Below the pieces are notes generated by a model that searched no databases, was not told where the DNA came from, and saw only the letters and a list, made by a program, of their open reading frames with translations. This document shows positions 1-8,781 of a DNA stretch of 64,000 bases, in pieces (position 1 is the stretch's first letter; every line of letters starts with the position of its first letter). Made by a program: the position numbers and the translations under genes. This DNA comes from Croceitalea rosinachiae (lineage in GTDB: Bacteria; Bacteroidota; Bacteroidia; Flavobacteriales; Flavobacteriaceae), in NCBI RefSeq assembly GCF_031846445.1, contig NZ_JAVRHR010000003.1, positions 372,001 through 436,000 on the forward strand, given 5' to 3'.

Positions 1-252
1 AAAACGATGGTTCACACCAGCAGGAACAAAAAGAAAATCACCAGGAGCAAAAGTGGTCTTATTATTTCCATTTATAAACTCACCAGTGCCAGAGACGACG
101 ACATAAACTTCGTCGCGAGAGTGGGGCTGTTGTAAATCAAATTTTTCTGGCTTGTAGATTTCTAATGATAAGGTTCCATGTTCGAACAACTTCAAAAATT
201 GGCTACTTTGATTGGTAAGCTTTTGTAAAGCCTCTTCAGGATTTATTTTCAT
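1..252 (-). CDS. Cupin-domain protein (3' end outside window)
   Basis: The 84 visible codons start at an ATG (250-252) and run off the left edge, so the C-terminus is missing. Both cupin motifs are visible. Motif 1 is HSRDEVYVV followed by a Gly, and motif 2 is GDFLFVPAGVNHRF. Together they give the metal-binding His/Glu set of a small single-domain cupin, similar to mannose-6-phosphate isomerase-type cupins. The start lies 3 nt beyond the stop of the thioredoxin-like gene (255-257), so the two are probably co-transcribed. Substrate unknown; enzyme versus sugar-binding role cannot be decided. Confidence 0.8.
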   Translation of the reverse strand, partial: MKINPEEALQKLTNQSSQFLKLFEHGTLSLEIYKPEKFDLQQPHSRDEVYVVVSGTGEFINGNNKTTFAPGDFLFVPAGVNHRF

Positions 253-254
253 GA

Positions 255-815
255 CTAATTCATCACCCATTTAATATTGCAACCAATACTAGGTTTTTGG
301 TTTTCTGAAATGGTTTTTCCCATCAATAGATTGTCCAAAGCATTTCTTAAATCATTGCCGGTTAAAGGAATTCCGTTACCCGGCCTTGAATCATCTAATT
401 GACCGCGATAAACCAAATCTAAATCATCATTGAACAAATAGAAGTCTGGAGTACAAGCTGCATCATAGTTTTTAGCAATTATTTGGGTTTTATCATATAA
501 ATATGGAAAAGAATACCCTGCTTTTTTTGCCGTTTTGGCCATTAAATGTGGGGCATCTTGTGGATAGTTTTCTACATCATTACTTGAGATTGCAATAAAA
601 CCAATACCCTTTTTCTGATATTCGTCCCCTAGTTTAGCTAGCTCTGGGTTTACGTGTATTACAAAAGGGCAATGGTTACAAATGAACATAATGACTGTTC
701 CTTTTTCTCCTTTTGATTCTTGTAGACTCAAGGTTTGTTCACTTACCGTATCGAACAATGAGAAGTCAGGGGCTTTAGTGCCTAAAGGCAGCATATTACT
801 CGGTGTACGTGCCAT
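255..815 (-). CDS. Thioredoxin-fold (AhpC/TSA, redoxin) family protein
   Basis: A redoxin-type thioredoxin-fold protein of 186 aa. It begins MARTPSNMLPLGTKAPDF and carries a CNHCPF motif (CxxC of the thioredoxin active site) about 45 residues from the start, preceded by the beta strand TVIMFI. The frame extends seven codons upstream to a TTG at 836, but the ATG at 813-815 gives the usual N-terminus for this family. No signal peptide is seen, so it is probably cytoplasmic. Homologues are predicted thiol-disulfide oxidoreductases or peroxiredoxin-like proteins; the physiological partner is unknown. It is followed after 3 nt by the cupin gene. Confidence 0.85.
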   Translation of the reverse strand: MARTPSNMLPLGTKAPDFSLFDTVSEQTLSLQESKGEKGTVIMFICNHCPFVIHVNPELAKLGDEYQKKGIGFIAISSNDVENYPQDAPHLMAKTAKKAGYSFPYLYDKTQIIAKNYDAACTPDFYLFNDDLDLVYRGQLDDSRPGNGIPLTGNDLRNALDNLLMGKTISENQKPSIGCNIKWVMN

Positions 816-870
816 ATCATAACAATTTAGCTTCAAACTAAAGTACTTCGGTCAACTTTGTTTCTATAAA

Positions 871-2517
871 TTAATTATTGATTTGATTTAAGTGATTATT
901 GACACCCGTCATTTGCCAATGTCCTAAACTAATTGGAATGTTACCTATAGTATTCAATTGATCGAAAAAGTCTTTAAGTCGAAATTCTTTACTTTCAGCT
1001 TCTTTCATTTTTGCAAAATCAGCCATTGCAGATTCCATTAAGTACTTTCCTGTAATATAACTGGTTCCGTACCCAGGTTGCCTGAGATACAGATGCTGTT
1101 CAAATATTAAAAGTTCTTTTTCCGTTTTCATCCATCCTCTAGGCGTAAATTCAGAATGGATTCCGCCCGCTTCTTCCATGGTCATTTGATTAGCATGAGC
1201 ATATAAAGAGCCAAGACCTCGTGCGGCACGTTGTGCAATCATAATATAAACAATTTCTCGAACCCTAGGATTATCGTCATAAAGCCCTGCATCCATAAAA
1301 ATTTCTTCCACACCGGTTGCCATACCTTCATTTCTAGAATCAAAAATATTATAGAGCAACGCACCTTTTCTAATCTCGCTTTGATGGGGTTCGATATCCA
1401 TTCTAGCAAGTTCAAACCAATGGTAAAAATGTGAGTATAAAGGCCCGGCGTGATAATGCCTTCCTATTTCAAAAAAGTTTCGTTTTTCTTCAGGGATAAA
1501 AGTTCCTAGGTGGGCATAAAGTGCAGGTTTAAAATAATCTTTTACCGTTACAATGTCTTCGACTGCCAGAAACTGCAGTAAATCATCGGCTGCTTTTTCG
1601 GTCATTTCTTGAAATTCTTCGGGGTTTGAAGCAGCCTTAAGCTTGGGTAAGTTTCTATTACGGTGTTCCTCTAATTTTAAAGCGGACCAGGCTCTTGCTA
1701 ATTCACGCTTTAAAAGTTGTACTTCATCTTCCCAAGTCATGGGAACCAAATGAACATTTTGTAGATACCAAGTGTAGTTTTCCTTACCTATGCCCGAAGG
1801 CCCTGTTTTTTTCTCTCCCTCTTTTTCAAGCCAATTGGCCAGCTCATTAGTGGCTTCTATTGCAGTATCAATAGCTTTGATGAGCTTTTTGTCCGTTTTG
1901 AGATATTCCCATTCACGAATAGCTTTTAGATTCTTTGATTGGTTTTTGATATCTCTGATTCCTGTAACCCACAAATCTCTTGCATTACCAGTTAAATTTT
2001 GTTTTGCTTGTCGATAGAATTCTGGAATTTTATTTAAATCAGTCAAGAGCTTTTCTCTTGATGGATTATCGAGCGGAAAATCATAAGTCCATATCTCAAT
2101 AGTAGTGTGATTTGTAGGGCCTTCATGTGCTGGTACGTCACTGCGGCTCATCCATATAACTTTGTAAAAGGCAGGATCGCGGACCCAAGGTTTTAATATC
2201 TTATGATTGAAATCATAACCGTTCATTTCGGCTCGTACAATATGCCAATCTACTCTTTGGGCGATTGACCAATCGGTAGTATCTATTTTAACTAATTTAG
2301 TTTCTAAAGCTTTAAACGTGGGCCAACGTTTCTCAAAAGATTCAAGAGAATAGTCTGGAACCCCGTTTAATTTAGGAGGGTTTTCAAATGTTCGCCATTC
2401 TTTGAAAAGATTAACGAGTTCCTCATGTGAATTGATAGAAGGGTCGTCATTGGTTGAAAAACCAAAGAGTAATATGGGAACCAAAATAATTGTCGCCAAT
2501 AAATAAAACTGTTTCAT
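871..2517 (-). CDS. DUF885-like secreted protein with altered metal motif
   Basis: A 548-aa protein with an N-terminal hydrophobic signal segment (residues about 5-21). The middle and C-terminal pattern matches DUF885 proteins: a GKENYTWYL block near residue 245, an NEGMATGVEE block near 397, and a conserved ending around FFDQLNTIGNIPISLGHW. DUF885 members are often zinc-peptidase-like with an HExxPGH helix. Here the equivalent stretch reads RHYHAGPLYSHFYHW (about 353-367), without the Glu of HExxH. It may be a non-canonical hydrolase or an inactive relative. It ends 35 nt upstream of the thioredoxin-like gene. Confidence 0.65.
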   Translation of the reverse strand: MKQFYLLATIILVPILLFGFSTNDDPSINSHEELVNLFKEWRTFENPPKLNGVPDYSLESFEKRWPTFKALETKLVKIDTTDWSIAQRVDWHIVRAEMNGYDFNHKILKPWVRDPAFYKVIWMSRSDVPAHEGPTNHTTIEIWTYDFPLDNPSREKLLTDLNKIPEFYRQAKQNLTGNARDLWVTGIRDIKNQSKNLKAIREWEYLKTDKKLIKAIDTAIEATNELANWLEKEGEKKTGPSGIGKENYTWYLQNVHLVPMTWEDEVQLLKRELARAWSALKLEEHRNRNLPKLKAASNPEEFQEMTEKAADDLLQFLAVEDIVTVKDYFKPALYAHLGTFIPEEKRNFFEIGRHYHAGPLYSHFYHWFELARMDIEPHQSEIRKGALLYNIFDSRNEGMATGVEEIFMDAGLYDDNPRVREIVYIMIAQRAARGLGSLYAHANQMTMEEAGGIHSEFTPRGWMKTEKELLIFEQHLYLRQPGYGTSYITGKYLMESAMADFAKMKEAESKEFRLKDFFDQLNTIGNIPISLGHWQMTGVNNHLNQINN

Positions 2518-2688
2518 TTTACTTTTTTGTTTGTCAAAACAAGCTTGTTCTTGTTTAGTTTCAAAAAGATAAGAAATTAATTAAACCTGAGAAGTTGATA
2601 ATTCTGGTTTTTTTCTCAAGCACGAATCAAAGTTACTAGAAAGCTCACTTAATTATATAATATCCGATTCAGAAAAAGTTGCATTATA

Positions 2689-3630
2689 TTGCTTGTTGTA
2701 AAATTTTACTTTTTGGAGCAACTCATAGATAACGTCCATATCAATTTTGATTCAAATACTCTTTGGACGTTAAATGTTGCTTTAGCTTTAGTGATGTTTG
2801 GCATAGCTCTTGAAATTTCTGTAAGCGATTTCAAACAACTAATTCGAAGTCCAAAATTGGTAATTACTGGGGTTTTTAGCCAGTTTGTTTTATTGCCCTT
2901 AATAACCTATTTATTAGTCTTGATTACTAATCCTATTCCCAGTATTGCTTTAGGTATGTTTATGGTGGCTGCCTGCCCGGGCGGTAATATTTCTAATTTT
3001 ATTACGCACTTAGCTAAGGGTAACGCTGCATTATCAGTTACCTTAACAGCAATAGCGACCCTCTTAGCTATTTTTATGACGCCCATGAATTTACAGTTTT
3101 GGGGAAGCTTATATGAGCCTACAGGGGCAATTTTAACTGAAGTTGACATAGCACCACTAAAAATGATAAAACTCGTCTCTTTATTATTAGGGCTACCACT
3201 AGTATTGGGTATGTGGGTTAATTATATGAGACCTGTTTTTGCAAAGACAATGTCTAGATATTTTAAGCTGGGTTCTTTGGTGTTTTTTGTGGCGCTAATT
3301 TTTTTGGCATTATACAAAAACAGGGGTGTTTTTTTAGACTATGTTTTTTATGTGTTTTGGTTGGTAGTTCTGCATAATATCGTTGCCTTTTTAAGTGGCT
3401 ATTCTCTGGCAAGGCTTATGGGTTTTTCTAGAAACAATGTTCGGAGTATTACTATCGAAACAGGAATACAGAATTCTGGTTTAGGACTTCTTCTAATTTT
3501 TACTTTTTTCGATGGATTGGGCGGAATGGCAATTTTGACGGCTTTTTGGGGAATTTGGCATTTGGTATCAGGGCTTGTTTTGGCAGGAGTTTGGAGCTAT
3601 GAACCTAATAAAAAGGAAAAATTAGTTTGA
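2689..3630 (+). CDS. Bile acid:sodium symporter family transporter
   Basis: A 300-plus-aa integral membrane protein with about nine or ten hydrophobic helices. It has the BASS-family feature AACPGGNISNFITHLAKGN, in which the Gly-Asn-rich crossover helix binds sodium and substrate, and a second conserved stretch IETGIQNSGLGLLL. The family moves organic anions such as bile acids, pantoate or keto acids with sodium; the substrate here is unknown. No in-frame ATG lies near the N-terminus, so the start is a TTG at 2689 or more probably TTG at 2713. The stop overlaps the start of the next gene (TTGA), which suggests translational coupling. Confidence 0.85.
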   Translation: MLVVKFYFLEQLIDNVHINFDSNTLWTLNVALALVMFGIALEISVSDFKQLIRSPKLVITGVFSQFVLLPLITYLLVLITNPIPSIALGMFMVAACPGGNISNFITHLAKGNAALSVTLTAIATLLAIFMTPMNLQFWGSLYEPTGAILTEVDIAPLKMIKLVSLLLGLPLVLGMWVNYMRPVFAKTMSRYFKLGSLVFFVALIFLALYKNRGVFLDYVFYVFWLVVLHNIVAFLSGYSLARLMGFSRNNVRSITIETGIQNSGLGLLLIFTFFDGLGGMAILTAFWGIWHLVSGLVLAGVWSYEPNKKEKLV

Positions 3631-4679
3631 AAAGGCTGGTGTATTATCTTATTAAATATTGGATATCTCTAGGGCTTTTTTCCTACTATAAGAAGATAAA
3701 GATTGTAGGAATTGAAAATATTCCTAAAGACAAACCAATACTTTTTTTGTCAAACCATCAAAATGCACTTTTGGACATATTATTGATTGCCATCAATTGT
3801 TCAAGAAAGCCTTACTTTTTGGCGCGAGCAGATATTTTTAAAAATCATTTTTTTAGACCTTTTTTTTACTTCTTGCAAATGTTACCCGTATATCGGCTGA
3901 GGGACGGTAAGTCGTCGCTGTTAAAGAATGAAGTGATTTTTAATAAGTGTGGTGAACTGCTCAATGAAGGTAAAGCTATCTTACTTTTTCCTGAGGCAAA
4001 TCATAACTTGAAACGACGGGTAAGACCTCTAAGTAAAGGCTTTACACGCATACTTTTTAGTGCACTCAATACAAATCCTAATTTGGATGTCCATATTATA
4101 CCTATCGGGCAAAATTATCAAACTCCAACTGAAATGGGTGATAGAGCAGCCCTGAATTTTGGAAAACCTATACGAGTTAAAGATTTTCTGAATGTTTCTG
4201 AAAAAGAAACCATAAAAACAGAAGTTGCAAAAAGAATAGAAGTTTTGACCACTCATATTGAAGATGAATTACAATACGGGGTCATTGTCAAAAAGTTAGC
4301 GTTACAGTATGTTGATTATCTGTATCCTAAGAAAATTAATGCGTTTCTAAAAGGTAGTATAGAAATTAAAAATCTTCCAAAATATCAACCTTCGGTTTTA
4401 TTAACCTTAACACGAGGAATATTTTATTTGATTAACCTACCCCAGGTATTTCTGTGGCGAATATTACTAAAGCCTAAAGTACCCGAAGCAGAATTCATGG
4501 GAACTTTTCGGTTTGGTTATTGTATGGTGGCATACCCATTTTTTTATACCATAGCCATAGCCGTTTCGATATATACCTATAATGTAAAAACAGCATGTCT
4601 TATTGTTATTGGACATGCTGTTTTGAATTTGGCACTTGTTAAATTTGGTATTGCTACATCATACCACAGAAGAAAATAG
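3627..4679 (+). CDS. 1-acyl-glycerol-phosphate acyltransferase-like (PlsC family)
   Basis: A 350-aa glycerolipid acyltransferase. It carries NHQNALLD (the NHx4D catalytic motif) at about residue 43 and FPEANH (FPEG-type block) near 119. Two or three C-terminal hydrophobic helices follow (about 290-345). The family transfers an acyl chain onto lysophosphatidate or related acceptors at the inner membrane. It starts with TTG overlapping the stop of the symporter gene by 4 nt. A 13-bp inverted repeat lies inside the coding sequence near the 3' end (4587-4624). The exact acceptor is not predictable. Confidence 0.8.
   Translation: MKRLVYYLIKYWISLGLFSYYKKIKIVGIENIPKDKPILFLSNHQNALLDILLIAINCSRKPYFLARADIFKNHFFRPFFYFLQMLPVYRLRDGKSSLLKNEVIFNKCGELLNEGKAILLFPEANHNLKRRVRPLSKGFTRILFSALNTNPNLDVHIIPIGQNYQTPTEMGDRAALNFGKPIRVKDFLNVSEKETIKTEVAKRIEVLTTHIEDELQYGVIVKKLALQYVDYLYPKKINAFLKGSIEIKNLPKYQPSVLLTLTRGIFYLINLPQVFLWRILLKPKVPEAEFMGTFRFGYCMVAYPFFYTIAIAVSIYTYNVKTACLIVIGHAVLNLALVKFGIATSYHRRK
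4587..4624 (+). repeat. Intragenic 13-bp inverted repeat in the acyltransferase 3' end
   Basis: AAAACAGCATGTC at 4587-4599 is the exact reverse complement of 4612-4624, with a 12-nt loop, inside codons of the PlsC-like gene about 55 nt before its stop. The 3' arm ends in TTTT. It may be chance or an early terminator-like hairpin. Confidence 0.6.
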
Positions 4680-4870
4680 TATTATAAGCAGTTTGTTCGT
4701 ATCATCCCAAAATACGTTGAAATTAGTGTTCGTAATCTCGAGGATTTTTCGTTCCTATTACTGTAATTTAGTAGGTTTTGGACGGTTTATCGTTACTTCG
4801 AGATTAGTTCTATCTGTAACTCTCACATCAAAAAATCTTGTTTAGGTAATTTGAATTGGCAGCTCTAAAA

Positions 4871-4900
4871 ATAAAAAACGACCTGAGTAAACAGGTCGTT
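4871..4900 (-). terminator. Rho-independent terminator of the DUF3276 gene
   Basis: A 9-bp perfect stem (AACGACCTG, 4877-4885, pairing with 4892-4900) has a 6-nt loop. On the minus strand it is followed by a run of T (TTTTTTATTTTT). It lies 27 nt downstream of the DUF3276 stop codon. Confidence 0.85.
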
Positions 4901-4926
4901 TGTTCCAATAATTTTAATCTTTGGTA

Positions 4927-5307
4927 TTAAATGTCATCAAAATCTACATCTGTAAAGTTACCAGAAGTAGTGCCATTTTCCTCTGTTGAATCTTTCGGTT
5001 CTTCTTCTTTTTTGAAATCTTTTTGGTGACGCTCTGATATTACCTCGGTACCTTTTTCATCAATAATATAATCCATCATTTCTTCCATTATATCCTTAAA
5101 GGCATGAAAATCTTCTTTGTACAGATAAATCTTGTGCTTTTTGTAATGAAAAGAACCGTCGTCGTGTGTGAATTTTTTACTTTCAGTGATTGTCAAATAA
5201 TAATCTCCCGCCTTAGTACTTCTGACATCAAAAAAATAGGTTCTTCTGCCAGCCCTTAAGACTTTGGAGTAAATTTCTTCCTGATCCATTAAATCTTTTT
5301 CACTCAT
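4927..5307 (-). CDS. DUF3276 (PUR-domain, PurA-like) nucleic-acid-binding protein
   Basis: A 126-aa protein that begins MSEKDLMDQEEIYSKVLRAG and continues with RRTYFFDVRSTKAGDYYLTI, the beta-rich PUR-type unit typical of DUF3276 in Bacteroidota. The C-terminal third is acidic (EEPKDSTEE, ending VDFDDI) and probably disordered. PUR domains bind single-stranded DNA or RNA; a role in nucleic-acid regulation is inferred from the family only. It is a single gene with its own terminator at 4871-4900, and the ABC exporter gene lies just upstream in the same direction. Confidence 0.85.
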   Translation of the reverse strand: MSEKDLMDQEEIYSKVLRAGRRTYFFDVRSTKAGDYYLTITESKKFTHDDGSFHYKKHKIYLYKEDFHAFKDIMEEMMDYIIDEKGTEVISERHQKDFKKEEEPKDSTEENGTTSGNFTDVDFDDI

Positions 5308-5388
5308 AATAGGTTTAGTGTTTAAATAGGGGAAACTTGATTATTCTACCAAAAATGTAAAAAAAAAGCTAATTCAGCAACTTTTTCC

Positions 5389-7137
5389 TTATTCTTTCTC
5401 TGTAAGCTGGTCAAGGTAAAGTTGTTTATAGTAACCCTCAATATTGTTTAATTCTTCATGATTACCTTCTTGTATAATTTCACCATGATCTAGTATAATA
5501 ATTTTATCTGCATTCTTAGCAGATGAAACCCTATGGCTTACTATAAGAGTAGTTTTGTGCTGAGAAGCCTGTTTTAGATTTTTCAGAATTTCTTCTTCAG
5601 TTTCGGTATCTACGGCAGACAAACAATCATCAAAAAGATAAATATTTGGATCTTTTAAAAGTGCCCTGGCAATTGAAACTCTTTGTTTTTGTCCTCCACT
5701 TAGGGTAATACCTCTTTCTCCTAAAATAGTATTGTATTGATTGGTAAAATCAATAATATTATCATGCACAACAGCACTTTTGGCGACAGTCTCAATCTCT
5801 GCTTTTGTGGCATCTTCTTTTCCAAATCTAATGTTATTTTCAATAGTATCTGAAAATAAGAAAGCATCTTGCGGTACGGCACCAATAGCGTTACGAAGAC
5901 TATTCAGGTTTAGTTTCTTAATTGGGATGTCATCAATTAAAATTTCTCCTTCTGAAACATCATATAGTCTGGCTACCAAATCAAGAATTGTTGATTTACC
6001 AGCTCCTGTTTTTCCTAAAAAAGCCACCGTTTCACCCGCTTCTATGATAAATGAAATGCTTTTTAGAGCTGTAATATTAGTATCCTCATAAGTAAAGGAA
6101 ACGTTTTTGAATTCAATTTTTCCGGTAACCAAAGTATTTTCAAGAACCTCATTTTTGATGGTTGGTTGTTCTTTCAAAAATTCGTTGATACGCTTTTGAG
6201 ATGCTTCTGCCCTTTGCACAATTGAAGTTAACCAGCCAACTACGGCAACCGGCCATGTTAACATATTCACATAGAGTATAAACTCAGCAATAATGCCTAA
6301 TCCAATTTTACCATCTATGTATTGTTTTCCACCGATGTATATTACAAATAGGTTGCTAATACCAATTAATAAAATCATTAATGGAAAAAACCAGGCATTT
6401 ACTTTAGCCAAATCCATGCTGGTGTTTTTGCCCTCTATTGCCAGATCAGTAAGGTCGTTATTTATCGTACCTTCTAAATTATATGCTTTTATTACTGAAA
6501 CTCCAGAAAATGACTCTTGGGTGAAGGTGGATAATGTAGAGAGATATTCTTGAACTTTGGTACTTCTCTTGTGAATAATCTTACTAATTTGATAAATTAG
6601 TATTGACAGAATAGGCAATGGTATCAAAGTATAAAATGCAATAGTCGGCGCTTTTATGAACATTAGGGGAATTAGACAAACAAATAAAGTCAAAGTTTGA
6701 ATGCCATACATAATTGCAGGTCCTCCATACATGCGCACCTGGGTAACATCTTCACTAATTCTATTCATTAAATCACCAATGCGATTGCGTTTATAAAAAT
6801 TGAGGTTTAAAAATTGATAATGGTCAAAAACTTCATTTTTTAAATCATATTCAATATACCTAGAGACATTAATGATAGTTTGTCGCATTAAAAAGGTGAA
6901 AAGACCAGATAATAAAGCTGCGCCTATAATAATCAAAATGTATTCAAAAAGTTGACCTTTTACTATACTGCCAGTAATATTTCCATCTAAATATTCTTTA
7001 ATGCTATCAACCGACTTACTTACGTAAGAAGGCATGACAAGAGAGAAAACCCTCGCAACAATAGTTATAACAATACCTAAAAGTAATTTGAACCTGTACT
7101 TTTTAAAGTACTTGTTTAAGTGCCGAAGTTCTTGCAT
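5389..7137 (-). CDS. ABC exporter (fused permease-ATPase, MdlB/MsbA type)
   Basis: A 582-aa half-transporter. Six transmembrane helices occupy roughly residues 1-310 and the nucleotide-binding domain follows. It shows Walker A GKTGAGKST (about 374), signature LSGGQKQR (about 479), Walker B YLFDDCLSAVD and the H-loop IVSHR. The residue after Walker B is Asp where the catalytic Glu is normal. This is the pattern of the degenerate half of heterodimeric exporters such as BmrC or TM287. No partner half-transporter is adjacent. Substrate unknown (lipid or drug export typical). The nusB gene diverges from it across 170 nt. Confidence 0.88.
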   Translation of the reverse strand: MQELRHLNKYFKKYRFKLLLGIVITIVARVFSLVMPSYVSKSVDSIKEYLDGNITGSIVKGQLFEYILIIIGAALLSGLFTFLMRQTIINVSRYIEYDLKNEVFDHYQFLNLNFYKRNRIGDLMNRISEDVTQVRMYGGPAIMYGIQTLTLFVCLIPLMFIKAPTIAFYTLIPLPILSILIYQISKIIHKRSTKVQEYLSTLSTFTQESFSGVSVIKAYNLEGTINNDLTDLAIEGKNTSMDLAKVNAWFFPLMILLIGISNLFVIYIGGKQYIDGKIGLGIIAEFILYVNMLTWPVAVVGWLTSIVQRAEASQKRINEFLKEQPTIKNEVLENTLVTGKIEFKNVSFTYEDTNITALKSISFIIEAGETVAFLGKTGAGKSTILDLVARLYDVSEGEILIDDIPIKKLNLNSLRNAIGAVPQDAFLFSDTIENNIRFGKEDATKAEIETVAKSAVVHDNIIDFTNQYNTILGERGITLSGGQKQRVSIARALLKDPNIYLFDDCLSAVDTETEEEILKNLKQASQHKTTLIVSHRVSSAKNADKIIILDHGEIIQEGNHEELNNIEGYYKQLYLDQLTEKE

Positions 7138-7259
7138 ATAATGGTAAAGAAGTTTCTTGGTTTTTTGACAAGTTTCAAAGATATGGGTTTGAAGAACAAA
7201 CTAATGTTATAAAACTGATAAGATAAAAAAGAAGCATAGGTCTAATAGAAATATAAGTT

Positions 7260-7267
7260 TACTTTTG
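7260..7267 (+). promoter_or_regulatory. Candidate -7 element of nusB promoter (TACTTTTG)
   Basis: TACTTTTG matches the Bacteroidota -7 consensus TAnnTTTG 39 nt before the nusB ATG. No clear TTG -33 element is seen at the usual spacing. Confidence 0.4.
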
Positions 7268-7306
7268 CTGCTGTGAAAATTGACCAATCTTCTAAAGTTC
7301 TTTAAA

Positions 7307-8251
7307 ATGCTTACAAGACGGCATATTCGTGTTAAAGTCATGCAATGCATTTATGCATTGATTCAATCAAAAGATAACTCTCTTGAAAAGCAAGAGAAAT
7401 TCTTAAAAGTAAGTATAGAAAATACTTATACTTTGTATCTGTTAATGTTGAGTTTATTGATTGAATTGCATCAGATGGCTAACAAACATGTAGCACATGC
7501 TTCAAAAAAATACTTAGCCGATAACAATGACTATCCTGATAAAGAAAAATTTGTGAATAATAGATTATTGGTTCAATTAACCAATAACAAAGCTATAAAG
7601 ATAGTTTTGGGCAATAAAAAAATTCAAAATTGGTATTTAAATGAAGAATATGTCAAAATAATTTATAGAGATGTTATGTCTAGCGAAGTTTACGACCAGT
7701 ATATGACTTCAAAAACCGATACTTATGAAAGTGATTTAGAACTAATAATTTCTCTTTTCAAAGATACGATTGCTCCCAATGAAAAAATCTATGAATATTT
7801 TGAAGATGATAAATTGACATGGGTAGATGATATACCCATAGTCAATACCTTTTTGGTTAAACGTTTAAAAAAAGCGAGCCCGAATATTAAAAGCAACTTT
7901 TTCACTCCAGCTTTGTTAAAAGATGAACAAGACAAGGTTTTTGCAAATGACCTTTTGACCAAGACCCTATTGAATAATGAAAAATGGGAAAAAGAGATTG
8001 AAGGAAAAACACCTAATTGGGATAAGGATAGAATAGCTGAAATTGATTACATCTTGTTAAAAATGGCAATCTGTGAGCTACTGAATTTCTCATCAATTCC
8101 AGAGAAGGTTACTATCAATGAATATTTAGAAATTGCAAAAGAATACTCGACACCTAAGAGCAGTATCTTTATCAATGGAATTTTAGATAAGTTGGTAAAA
8201 GAATACAAATCGAATGGAAAGCTCCAGAAAGTAGGTAGGGGCTTACTTTAA
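7307..8251 (+). CDS. nusB: Transcription antitermination factor NusB
   Basis: A 314-aa protein with the start placed at ATG 7307, giving MLTRRHIRVKVMQCIYA. This is the RNA-binding N-terminal helix of NusB, with the Arg-rich RRHIRVK. The C-terminal helices (WDKDRIAEIDYILLKMAICEL, then KVTINEYLEIAKEY and the IFINGILDKL block) are the classical NusB fold. The long middle insertion makes it roughly twice the E. coli length, which is usual in Bacteroidota. NusB acts with NusE on boxA RNA to antiterminate rRNA operons. It heads a cluster with the DUF1573 lipoprotein and yajC, a recurrent order in flavobacteria. Confidence 0.92.
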   Translation: MLTRRHIRVKVMQCIYALIQSKDNSLEKQEKFLKVSIENTYTLYLLMLSLLIELHQMANKHVAHASKKYLADNNDYPDKEKFVNNRLLVQLTNNKAIKIVLGNKKIQNWYLNEEYVKIIYRDVMSSEVYDQYMTSKTDTYESDLELIISLFKDTIAPNEKIYEYFEDDKLTWVDDIPIVNTFLVKRLKKASPNIKSNFFTPALLKDEQDKVFANDLLTKTLLNNEKWEKEIEGKTPNWDKDRIAEIDYILLKMAICELLNFSSIPEKVTINEYLEIAKEYSTPKSSIFINGILDKLVKEYKSNGKLQKVGRGLL

Positions 8252-8263
8252 TATAGAATTCAT

Positions 8264-8271
8264 TATTTTTG
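8264..8271 (+). promoter_or_regulatory. Candidate -7 element (TATTTTTG) before the DUF1573 gene
   Basis: TATTTTTG fits TAnnTTTG 21 nt before the ATG at 8293, suggesting a separate promoter in the 41-nt gap after nusB. It is directly followed by GTCTAAATAA, which resembles half of the operator described at 17475 but has no second arm. Confidence 0.4.
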
Positions 8272-8292
8272 TCTAAATAAAAAAATCTAAAA

Positions 8293-8772
8293 ATGAGAAG
8301 AACAGTAACTGCCTTGAGTGTAATCGCACTTTTGTTTATTTCAATGTCTTGTAAAGACAAAGCCACTACGAAAATTGTAGCTGACAATGTAGAAACTGCA
8401 TCAGAGAGAGATGAGGTTGCCAAAAAAGTACCTGTAATGTCATTTGACAAAAGAGAACATGACTTTGGTTCAATTGTAGTAGGAACACCTCAAGAAACCA
8501 CTTTCACCTTTACCAATACCGGTGATGCACCATTGATTATCACTGATGCCAAAAGCAGCTGTGGTTGCACCGTGCCTCAATATCCGAAGAATACACCCGT
8601 TGCCCCTGGAGCAACTGGCGAGATGGTAGTAAAGTTTAACGGTTCTGGGCAAAACCAAGTAACAAAAACGATTACTGTTACGGCCAATACCGAAAAAGGT
8701 TCTGAATTGTTGAGAATCAAAGCTTTTGTTAATCCTAAAGGTGCTGCGCCAGCTGGCCCAGTGAAGAGCTAA
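8293..8772 (+). CDS. DUF1573 domain lipoprotein
   Basis: A 159-aa protein with a lipoprotein signal (hydrophobic residues about 6-19, then Cys20 in SMSCKDK). An Ig-like DUF1573 domain runs from about 50 to 145. It shows FDKREHDFGSI, TFTFTNTGDAPLII and the Cys pair in SSCGCTVPQYP that marks the family. Function is unknown; homologues are periplasmic or outer-membrane ASPM/SPD-2/hydin-like Ig folds. It lies between nusB and yajC, 9 nt before yajC, so it is probably translated from the same message as yajC. Confidence 0.85.
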   Translation: MRRTVTALSVIALLFISMSCKDKATTKIVADNVETASERDEVAKKVPVMSFDKREHDFGSIVVGTPQETTFTFTNTGDAPLIITDAKSSCGCTVPQYPKNTPVAPGATGEMVVKFNGSGQNQVTKTITVTANTEKGSELLRIKAFVNPKGAAPAGPVKS

Positions 8773-8781
8773 GAATTTTAT

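Noticed and set aside
4731..4808. Possible long hairpin from TAATCTCGAG to TTCGAGATTA
   Set aside because: Only about ten outer bases pair and the 50-nt interior has no structure I can support.
8271..8280. GTCTAAATAA before the DUF1573 gene, resembling the operator
   Set aside because: Only one half of the palindrome is present; the left arm does not match, so it is not counted as a fifth clear operator.
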